Shown here piece by piece: positions 12,301-24,300 of a stretch of 64,000 bases of DNA. Numbering within the stretch: position 1 is the first letter of the stretch; every line of letters starts with the position of its first letter. Origin of the DNA: Antedon bifida (Eukaryota > Echinodermata > Crinoidea > Comatulida > Antedonidae); contig OY727100.1 in assembly GCA_963402885.1 (NCBI GenBank), positions 18,569,395 through 18,633,394 on the forward strand, read 5' to 3'. The notes under the pieces were generated by a model, which was given only the letters and a program-made list of their open reading frames with translations, did no database searches and had not been told where the DNA came from. A program made the translations under genes and the position numbers.

Positions 12301-15300
12301 CTCCATTTCCCAAAAACATGGTAATTTAAGATGGCCAAAAACTTTAGAAAATTTGGCTTGAGTAGTTAACTCAACAGTGTCAAAGGGTTAGATGGCAAAA
12401 TGCCTAGACCAACTATACAGCTTACTAAATAGCTTGAGTACAGTTTAACATCTACAGTAGGCTACTACAGCTTATCAGCCTACACTAGAGTTGAGTTTAT
12501 TACAACTACCACCACCAGTACTGTATGTTTACCAGTTTGACCATTGGGAATCTGACATCACTGCCAATCACAGTTGCAGTTTTCAACTGGCTCATGAATT
12601 ATTCATGATTTAATACCTGGTTCACTTATCTCTTTCATTTGACAGACAGGTAAAGTTTGATAATTGACTTGGCATCCCATTGTGATTGTTTAGCAGCGTA
12701 CCCATGTAAATGGCGTATCTGAGGTCAAGGAATTTGATTGGTCTATTGAGTTTGGCGGGGTACAGTATAATCCTAGTAAAATAACATGTTGGGGCATGTC
12801 TGTTAACTTCTGCTGCTCTCAAAGGAAGGTAGTGTTTACTATTAAAGCTAGAAACCTACACCATATATATTATTACATTGTTGGTCCTCTATTATGGGAG
12901 TATGTTTCCATAGGTGTTTGATCAGGAAAATTACTGGGGTAATAATGTTCAGCGCTTAGAGGTTTCTCAACATTAGGCGCTATATAAATCCAGGATATTA
13001 TTATTATTATTGCATCACACTCATATTTGTTAACATTTTAAAAAATGTTCTGATCTTCTATCCTTTCCTTCTAACTTAAAAAAACGTAAGTACAGTAACT
13101 ACTACTATACTACATTAATAATTTTAAAATGTTATTTTTCCTGGAGAACTAATACTGTACATAATTCTTTATTAACCTCAAACTATTTTCAAGACTGAAC
13201 ATTACTGTATTTTGCAAAGGTGGGAAAATAAATTACTGTACAGTATAGAAAATGTCTTCTTTTTTTTAAATAACTTTACCAGATTTGTGTACTGTGTGAG
13301 TCTACAGTAATTTCAACAAACATTGCAGCGCAGCCATTTGAAGGAGCCCACCATTTATTTATTTATAAATAGATTAAATAATCTACTTCTTCATTTGTTG
13401 GCTAATCCACCTTACAGCTGCTATACTATATATTTTGTGAGATTCTTTACTACATATGTACTGTACTTCTAAGTACTGTATACTCAGTTGGTTACATTAC
13501 AACCAGCACTTTATTAGCCTTGTTGAACTACTCAGTAAATGTCACTCTCTAGTTGAATCAATATCATAATTTACAGTAAAATAGGTCATGTACTGTATAA
13601 AGTAGATCCTGATGGAAAGTAAATGTATCTCTTTTGGACCATGTGTCCAACTGAAAATCTCAATTGATAGATGTGGTTATTTTCTGTATTCTGTGTATAC
13701 AATGCTAAAGCTAAAAATACTATGATAATGTGTATTTTCTATAAAAGGCATGATCAATTACAGTACAGGATTGTATCTAATGTATTAACAACATTGAATT
13801 GTATGAATTTTGATATAAACAGAAACATGGTTGATTAACCAACATACAAACTAGTTTTACGTCCCCTCCCTCATCAAATTTTGTTTATTTTATAATTTTT
13901 TTTGTCTTTTTTTTTTGTTGCTTTTTTTTAAATAATTTTTTTAAAAGAAATGTTCAAATTTGTCCAAAAAAATAGTTATAAATAATTATAATTACAATAG
14001 TATAATTTAAATTCTTGGAAATTTGTTTTATTTGGACTTAAAAAAGAACAAAACAAAACAAAATGTTGGATTGCAGCAACATAACTATTTTAGTAAATCG
14101 ATGAGAAATTGAACATACAGTAATGAGTGTCTTTTGTTCAGGTTTTTTCATTTCCGTCTTAGTTGCAGTCAATGTATGCAGTCTTGTCCTTGCCACATCC
14201 CAGACATTGGTCTTGTAATGTACTCTAACTAACTAAAATACTATCCATTGTATTTTTTTTATACAGTATTTTTATAAGAAGCCAACACTACTGTAATACC
14301 ACAGTCATTTGAACAAATTTTAGTCTTGTTACTTTTCTATAGTTTACAATACTACTTTGTAAAACATTTTGTTTGTAACAATAAACCACATTAATTAAAA
14401 AAATGTTTTTATCTTTCCTTCTCTGGTTTAAAATATATTTTATTTTGTTTGGATTGTAGCCAATAAAAAAAACACAATAATTGATATATAAATAATTAAG
14501 TTTTTGTTACTCATATTTATTGTTACTTTTCTATAATTTCCAATAATACTATAGTACTATAGTAGCCATTAATAAAACCACATTAATAAAATTAAATTTG
14601 AAAAAAAAAAGTGAACAGTATCTTTCTTCCACTTGTTTAAAATACAATTTATTTGTTTGGCAATTAAAAAACCACAATATAATAAAGATATAAATAATTT
14701 GTAAAAGTTTAAGCCCGACAGTACATACTGTATAGTAGTAAGTCTAATGGTAGATTAAATTACACTGTAAACATATCCGCTTTTTCTAATTGACTTTCAC
14801 ACCTTCCTTTTTCAGGTAACTTTCCTGCGATTAGTGACGACCTTGTGAACTCCTATCACCTCCTCCTCTGCTGCGTTGATCTCATTTTTGCAAATGCCTT
14901 ACTTGCGAATCGAAGAGACCTTTTAAATCCAACATTTAAAGGTAAATTTTGAACATTTTACATTTTGTTACCATGTTAGTTTTTGTATTTAAAGCAATAC
15001 AGTCAACTCACCCTATACCGAACTCTCTGAAAACCAGAAACTATCCCAATACTGTACCAGACTTTCCTTGAAGACCAGACAGTTTTTTTACCATTAAAAA
15101 CACATTCCAAATACCAGACTTGCCGGAAATCAGACATGTCCGGTATTGGGAGAGTTGACTGTATATGGTTTTTATAGACATGCTTCCATGTGAATCCAGG
15201 AGCATAATATCATGGGCTCTAGTTTAATCACTTTGTTTATTATTTTGTTTGCTATTTTTAGGCCTACCGGAAACATACAATAACTGTGATTACCACGTAC

Positions 15301-18300
15301 CTGCCCAGTCACCATGCATCATTGAAAGGCTCTGTAGCTTACATGATGGGCTTGTGATTGAAGCCAAAGGCATCAAAGAGCATTGGTGGAAACCGTACAT
15401 AAAAAAACTGTTTGATAAAAGGGTATTTAATTTTTACATAGTTCATATAAATAAGTGTATTAAATGTCATTTTAAAAAAATATACTAAATGTCGATGTTT
15501 CAAATTAAGTATTCACAATCACATCATATTTTCTTCTACCAGAAGATCCACACGATAATTTTAGATAAAATATATCAAAGAGACAGGGCATTATTTACAT
15601 ACAAGTGTAACTCAAAGCATTTGAATTCACCAATGGGTGGTAGTGACACTTGCTGTATGGAAAAAAAGATATAAATAAGACATGAGATTCTTGAAGGTGA
15701 TACAATTTATGAAGACGTTGAGTTTTCATGTGTGTTCTGTGTCCGTTTATTTATATTTTAGTATGTTTTAAGGCTTTTGTTATACTGTACTGTTGTAGCT
15801 ACATTCCTATATTTTTCATACTCCTCCTTTGATTAGTTTCATCATTTGTTGATATTTCATTCAATTTATTTTATTTCAGACCTTAAAGGGGACTCCAGAG
15901 AAGTTAAGTGGACTTATTGATAGTAATAACTTTGAAACAAATAGGTAAATACATGATCAAACTTGAACCAAGGCAATCTAACAGGACACTGAGCTTGCCT
16001 TGCCAAGATAGGAACTCATAACAGTCCTTTATATTATGTCTGGCTGCGACAAATACCAACAGTACTGTACTATTTACACATTCTCTGGCGTGCGATTTCT
16101 TTTAAGGGACGTGGAACTGATCATGTCGGAGCCATAGATAAACCCTTTGATCACTGGAGCTCAGCATCCTGTTGTTAGATTGCCTTGCTTGAAATGTATT
16201 AGGATTTTTGTTAGATCAAAGACACTGACACTTTTTCAGTGTCTTTCAAGTCCTAGGCTAAATGATTTTTTTATTTGTGGTCTGCACTATCTTCTTTATC
16301 TTGATCCTTAACAAAATAGTGCATAAATTGAATTTATTAATAATGATAACATTTTTAAAGCAATATTCTATAACTTGTTAATGAATTATTTTTCATCTTT
16401 AGTAAAAGCATAAACAAAGTATACGAAGAGTATGTACTGACCGTTGGAGACTTTGATGAAACAATCTTTCTCGCAACTGATGCTAACAAAGAGATTGGCA
16501 CACCGTCCAAATCGACGACAGCTCCACAAACCATTGAAGAAAAGATGAAGAACAAGCGCACCCAGAAACTTTATCAGGTACTGTATGCAATAGTATGCTT
16601 CTTTTTTCTACATCAAACTTACAGGTAGTTACTTTCACTAAACGCTTTCAAAACCAAACCAAAGTTTAACTGAAAAACTAATAAACGTGTAGTACTGGAT
16701 ATATTTAAATAGAGTAAATTCCAAGATATTCTTGTATCGTACTGCTTTCAGATGGCTGCCCTAACTTCGCACAATTAATAAACTTCCCTTGCAATGCATT
16801 CGAGGATGATGGAATTTTCCAGTCAACTTGTCGGGGAAAAACCAAAAGTATATTTTTATAAATTAAAATCTATACTTTAACAGTATCTTGTTTACTGTTT
16901 TTCCATTTAGTCGATTAAGAGTAATGAGCTGTGTCGGTGTTCCGATAAAATTCTTCACCTTCGATGCCTTTAGGTTTTAATCCTATTGAACTCTTATTAT
17001 TATTCTCTTATTGAAGCGGATGCCGCAAAACATGAGGTTACCCTGTACCTGTCATGCTTCTCTTTCTCTCTTCATTTATGTAATTCATAATTTACTTTAT
17101 AGTAATGTCGCCGTGTTTGTAAATTGACAAGCATAAAATATCTATTTTATTTATCACTATCTTTTGTCTTCGGTTAATGTTGGTTTGATTACCTTATTGA
17201 CCATGCGAATAAATACAGACATCGTGGCGCCAGTGCGCTTATGTCTAACCGCGCAGAACGCCACATTACTGTCCATGTGCATTCAAGCATGATGAGAGGT
17301 GTTAAAAGGGGAATCCCCAGATGTTAAGTTCCGCTTGGCTGAGCGTTATAGAAGCATGGTTTATTTGAATGCACTTTCTAGTAAAGTGGTCATTCGACAT
17401 GTGTGGGTTAAATAGTCATAATGGCATTTTGTTCGGGGGAAAGAATTTTTGTCGTCAAGAACGTTTTCTATGGAATTAAATTCTCCAATGTTTTATCATG
17501 TCACTTCTAAAGTATGTTCTTAAAAAGAATGTAAGTTTTTTTGTTTTTTTGGTAATATAATAATTCAACAAAATTATGATATAGCAACTTCCCAAATCTG
17601 TAACTGTGATAGTACAGGTACTTTAGAAATATTAAACATTTTTTTTTTTGTTAAAGATTTTTTTTGGATAGGTTAATTTTCTTTGTATTTGAAATTACAA
17701 CAGTGGCATGTTCTCTGACAGTTTTTACACTGTACCTTGGTGGTTAACATGGTTACCAATCCCATGGTTACGGTTGAAATCCTGGAATTTTTATGGTACT
17801 GCACCATTATTTTACTATGGCTTGAACCTGATAACAGATAAATAATACATTTTTTTCCATTATTAGACAAAAAGTCTGGCACCTCAAACGCCTCTCACAA
17901 ACCGAGGATATTTAAAAGAGAAAGAGCATGCAACGTCTACACCTGTATCAACAGCGACGCAAAGTGTTAGCAGGCTGCAGGCTTTACTGACAGGGTTAGG
18001 GAAGTGTCCAACAGACACATTGAAAGCGATATTTGCCGAGTGCACCACTAACCCAACACAGTCGATTACAGAAAGAATTAAACAGATGGGGGAATTATTT
18101 TGTAAGAAGTTTGTTGAGGTGAGAAATTTCCTTCTAAACAAGTACAACATTCTTATTTAGGAGCTTTTGATTTTCTACGACCTACTACTATAGTTACGTC
18201 ATGTTAGTTTATTGTGCACATGTGGAGACACAGTGTTGAAAGATGCTTTCTTGCGCAATTCTAGGCCCAGTTTATGGGCAATGACACAATAGGTCCTAAT

Positions 18301-21300
18301 TTGTCACAAATCAAAAGCTCTCTAGTATCTTGTATCATTATTATTTTAAAGAATAGAAGTTTTTAAGATATTAATTCATTTATACTTTTTTCATTTATAA
18401 TTAAATTTAAAGATACAAAACCCCCAAACTATTTTAACACCATGTCATTCTCCTTTCTGCAAAACATAGGTTACTTTTAACATAACAAATTTACTTCTTT
18501 TAATTTATGATGTTCATGTAATAATCATAATTATGAATAATGATTTGTGAAAATCAATAAAACAATAACAAACCATGAAAGTTGATATATATAATAAAAA
18601 GTTTGAAATACAGTAGTACAGTAATTTGTGTAAACAATTTCTTTTACTAATTAAGTAAATTTTACTAATAGAAGTGTAAACCACTTACATTCTACTTAAA
18701 TATCTATTTATATATATTTATGATAAATTTAACAACATGTTAGTCATTGCCTATCTTGTCTTAATCACCTACCTTGTATTGTATGCTAAGTGTTTTGACC
18801 TTTGACATACATCAAAGCAGCGGACAGGTAAAGTGGGCGTGTTGATTCTGTCTAGACTAGTTAGCTTGGAGCCTATGTCATTTAACACATCAACAGTTAC
18901 AATTAGGTTGATGTCTCTTGACAGTTTAGCGCTATTGTTATAATTTAAATATGTATAAATTATTAATAGTAATAATGATTAATTGCGCTAAAGTTCAATA
19001 TTAGATATTGTATTGACTTTAAACGTAAATATTATTTCCACAATTTCTCAATTCTTGTCAAGCAAAATTCATTTATCATATTCTCATTTGGACGACCAAT
19101 ATTTTTCACTTTCAAATTTATTCTCATCTTTAACTAGATTCACTTTAAATGTGAATAAATGTGAATGTGATAAAATAAAGAAGGTCAAAATCCCAGAAAA
19201 ATATTGACTGGCCAGAAACAGAAACATAATAAGTTGCTTTAAAAAACTATACTGTACAATGTAGAACAAAGAAACCAGATTCATATATTCATTTCAGAAT
19301 TATTGCTACAGTAGGTACTGTAGTTGTACTCTTTCGATTGCAATTTATTAATTTAGGCCACTCAAGATCTCTAAATATTAAAACAAAACTTCTTTTTTTT
19401 TCAGTCATCTGATGTACATCCAGGCTCTCATGTGGACTTTGCCAAAATGCGACTCAAATTGGCGGAGACTCTCTACTACAAGGTTATGGAATCAATTATG
19501 ACAGAAGAGAAAAAACGTTTACAAGGAAAGAAAAATTTAGGGGTAAGAATAATTTGATTGCTTATTATTATTATTGGTTATAATTGTTTACATTATTTAC
19601 ACAATTCACACAATTCTCAAGAACAATGATTAAATTATAAAATAAATAAAAAATGGAAAAAAAAGAAGTACCAAAGGTTACAGGAAGTACTGAAATAATT
19701 AATTAGTTACAAAACTGGTAAGCTATAATAACAGTTAAAGTTACATTCAATGTTTTAGGTTAGTTTACAGTATACCATCCTTATTTAAAAATGTAGCTAA
19801 AGAAGTGGTAGTAGTTTCCAAAAAGTTAGGTGTGGGTAATCAAAAAATAAAACAGTACATTCAGGTATCCAGATGGTTTTAGGCTGAGTGAAACACTTTC
19901 ATGGAAATATCCTTGCTAAATAGTAACATTTGGTATATTTGATTTACCTTTGTGCTCAACAGAAAATCTGTTGTTTGTTTTATTGGAATAGTAAACATTA
20001 ATTTTAACACAAGCTTGTAGTTGAGATTTATTTAACATTTGAGCTGTTACCTAAATACTCGATGGAAACAAAAACTATACTCAATTGGAAATTCCCAAAT
20101 TGAATAATAACAATATAACTTTCATTTGATGAAAGGTAGTGTGCGTGCATGAATATAATGAATGAAAGTAATAAAAAACAAAATCTACATGAATGAATAG
20201 GTGTTTACACTGTTATATGTGTCGAATGATCTGAGTCACTGAATTTAAAAGAGATTTAGGTACTTGAATTTTTGTGATTGTGTTTTTTAGTATATTAAGT
20301 ATTAACAGATCTTTATTGTTTGTTTTTATTTCCTCCAGAGTTTACTGGAACATGATATCTTTCATACGTCATTATTTGCCTGTTGTTTGGAAATTGTCAT
20401 TTTTTCCTATAACTCTCAAAGGTATGTACCAAAACTTAAATCAGCCCATTGTGCACAAAACATAGACTTGTTTAAAGACCCATTCCCTACAATTTGTGAT
20501 GTATTGTAGAAATAATGCATATATTATTACTTTAAAAACATTAAACCAGGTCATTCCTTGTCTTAAATGTACGTTTTATGGTAAATTATGATAAAAAGAG
20601 AGAAACAATACACTAGTAGCTCGCGGTGAATGTACTCTCGTTGACCGTCTTTAGGCCTAGCTGGTAAACATCGGTAACGTACGAACATCGTACGCTAGCT
20701 ATAAGACGTTTTATAGTTGCTGCATTAACTATCTTTCTGTTTTTGGCAGACTCCGTTGATACAAATTGGGAGAAACCCAGTATTTTCGTTAGGAGTCTTC
20801 TATAAATCCGCGCACAATGCATGTTGGGATTTATAGCGAGCTGCTAAAATTATTAGAATCACCTTAATTTTCACATTTTTGACCATTTAAAGACGAAATA
20901 GTTATCTCAATAGGACCATATAGTATTTATTTTTACATTAATGTAGTTTGTCTTAAATTAGACCTAAAAAATGGGTCTTTAATACATAACAAAAGTAAAA
21001 TATGAAAAATCATGTAAAATAGAAAATGGAATAATTTGTTCTGAAATCTGAAATTTCAAAAACAAATTGTTAAATTATTTCAAATACAATTGAGCCCTCA
21101 TGTTTGTTACACAAAAAAGTGATAAATTGGGTGGTTCTTAATTCGCTATTAACCCCTGGCGAGTCTTTTGTAGAGTGTTTAAACGTATATTTCCCCTTGT
21201 AAGTATGCCTTCAATAGTGGTGCACCAAAGAAGGAGTTCTAATGTATAATTATGACGAATTTCATCATACAGTGACATAGTTTATAATTACATTTTCTTT

Positions 21301-24300
21301 CACAGAACATTTCCTTGGATAATAGATATATTTGATATTCCCGCCTTTCACTTTTACAAAGTTATCGAGCTGATCCTGAGGGCAGAAGATGGCTTGTCAC
21401 GTGATGTCGTGAAGCATTTAAATACGGTATGAATCAGCAGTTTGTTTTTTATAAAAATAATACAGCGAGCTCTCCCGTAACCAGAATATTTTGAATTCTC
21501 TCCTACAGTATTAACAAGGCCATATACATGGCTGGCCCAGTTGCGTGCGCAAATTTGAGTTAGTGTTTACCACCAACCGACAGACATAGTAAGCTATAGA
21601 GTCGCGTTGCACGCGATTAAAAATTAGACTTTCCCAAAGATGTATGATATATCTAGAGAGTCAACTTGAGTAACACAAATAAATATATCATTACAGGTTG
21701 AAGAAGCAGTATTACAGGAATGTGCCTGGAAATCGAACTCACCGCTCTGGGATGTCATAGGCGATTCTAACAGCAGCAGTAGCAGCAGCGTACCTAACAA
21801 CAGCAGCAGTGTACCTACATGTGAGGATGTTACATTGCCAAGTCAGATTGATAACGGACAGAATTCGGTTAACAGTCATCCACCTCCACCACAGATCGGT
21901 TCACCAATTATGCAACATCCTCGTATCAGAGCTCTTACAGGAGTGGAACCACCTAAGAGAGGTACAGATTTCAATTCATTTTCACTTTATTTCATCCTCA
22001 AATAGGAAAATATTTTGAGTGTACTTCATAGTAGAATATACAAAAATATTTAAAACATTTGGTTAAAAATTATTAAAACATTTAAGAACACTATATATAA
22101 AACACTTTACTCTAAAAAAATAAAAAACATAATAGTATACAGATAAAAAATCATAAATTTACATCATTTAAAAGTCTGATGGAATATGGTACAAATGAAA
22201 TAAAATATCTCTTACACTATCAAACTTATATATGGACATGATGACGTCATATCACTACCATATTTGGGCACATAACACTTTTTTTGTCTTCAGTAACACA
22301 ATATTTAAAACAATTTTTTCTATACAACGTCAGAGTAATGCAAACAATCTGACTTACTTAGCTACATCATCATATGTTCTTATTATTTGTTTCATAGATC
22401 CAGTTACTGGTTCACCTGTGTCTGCCCATGACCGTTTCAGTTCACCATCACCAGGGTCAGCTAAACGGCGTCTCTTTCCCACTGAATCTACCACATCAAC
22501 CAACTCGTCCACTCCTGCTGTGCAGACTGCGCAAATAGTCACAAAGCCAAATGAGAAAATTGTCACTGTTGAAGTGCAAAGTAAGTAATTGGTAGAAAAC
22601 ACTACAGTCAAACCTCTCCTTTAGGAACACCTAGGACATTTGCCCATGAAACATATGTTTTAACATTACGGTCAACCCCTATTTAGTGCAAAACTCCTAT
22701 TTTATGAACATATTGTTAATTAGAAAATTTAATTCTACTTATTACATTCCTACTTATTATTGACAGCTGTAAATAATAAAGACGGCACTATTCACCTAAT
22801 AGCAAGTCCAATTAAGATGGGTGAGTCGTCGGCCAATTACAAAAATATATTAACACTTACAACAACATCACAAGCGGCAAGTAACACAATAGAGAAACCA
22901 GCTGCAGCGCAACCAGCAACCGAACCTGTAGCTAAGAAACCAAAGAGGACAGGTTCAGTTGGACTCTTCTTCAGAAAGGTAAATATTTCTTCCTACTATT
23001 ATTAGTTTGTAGATTTTAATTTTGACAAGATTTATATCCTGAAATGTGCCTCTTATATTCTAAGTGGTCCCCTTTACATCCTAAAGGATCGTCTTTACAT
23101 CATAAGAGATCCCTTCTGCATCATTTTGAGGTATCCCCTTTACATCATGAGTGATCCCATTCTTGAAGGATCTTCTTTACATCTGAAGGGATCCCCTGTA
23201 TATCTTAAGGAGATTTATATCCTGATGAAGAGTGCCCTTTACCTTGTGAGGAGCCCGTTTACATCCTAAAAGATCCATCTTTAAAAGATCCCTTTCACAA
23301 CCTGAAGGGTTTACATCCTCAGAGGTCCCCATGTATCACTGCAACTTGCAAACACTTTTTTCGCTTGCCTTTTATAGCTTTACCACCTTGCAAATGTCAG
23401 ATTACTTGACTTGTGCTCAAGACTGCAGATTGAAGATGACCTTCGGCGCAAGATATGGACGTGTTTCGTGCACGCCATTGTCCATCACAGTGACTTAATG
23501 AAAGATAGACATTTAGATCAGCTGTTAATGTGCTCTATCTATGTTATTTGCAAAGTGAGTGTGGAATCCTTAAATATTGTGTGTTTTACAAATTATATTG
23601 TCATTTATCTTCAAACGTATGGTTATTATCGTCAAGTATTGTACAATAATGATGTATTCAACTATGTTTTTTTTATCTTGACATCTTGTCAAATTAATAA
23701 TGTACAAATAATTAAAATGGATAAAACAACAAGATAACAATAAAAACTTAATTACAGTAACTGTATTCCCAAATGTGTTTTTAGGTGACCAGACATGATC
23801 AACAATTCCAGGAGATAATGCGTTGTTACAGGATGCAACCACAAGCTCAGAGCCATGTCTACAGGAGCGTACTACTCAATGGGCGGTGCTCAAGTAGGGC
23901 TAGCGCTACCTCGCAAAATGGTAGCAGCAGTAGTAGCTCCCCAGAGAGTGATCATAAACATAAAGGAGGTATTGAATAAATTCATTTTGTTTTCGAATTC
24001 AATACAAACTGGAAAATTTACATTTTTGTTGAACCAAAATATAAACACAATGAGTATAAATACCAGCCTTTGTTGACATATAATGTGACATTTACTTCTA
24101 GAATTAAACAGTGCATGCATAAAGCTTTTGCTCGGATCAAGATTTTCTCCTGCTTTTTTTTTGCTAACATGTATGACATTTCACTTTAATAAAGCATCCC
24201 CACCAGATGTTCCCAGCAACATCATTGGGGATGGGAGGCGGGGCTTGACATCACCTAGCATATTTCCTTTGTGAGGGTCAAGAAATTATTGCACACAGGT

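Larger units (their letters stand above)
9664..14815. other. RBL intron 4, about 5.2 kb, repeats only
   Basis: The longest intron of the gene. It is densely sprinkled with TACTGTA/TACAGTA words (for example 12051-12135). It holds a copy of the GAATAATTTTGACATG repeat near 10713, a GCGCTATATAAATCC plus ATT-run retroposon-like tail near 12950-13010 and a diverged tandem duplication at 14329-14701. A 121-codon open frame at 10331-10696 has no recognisable product. Confidence 0.5.
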
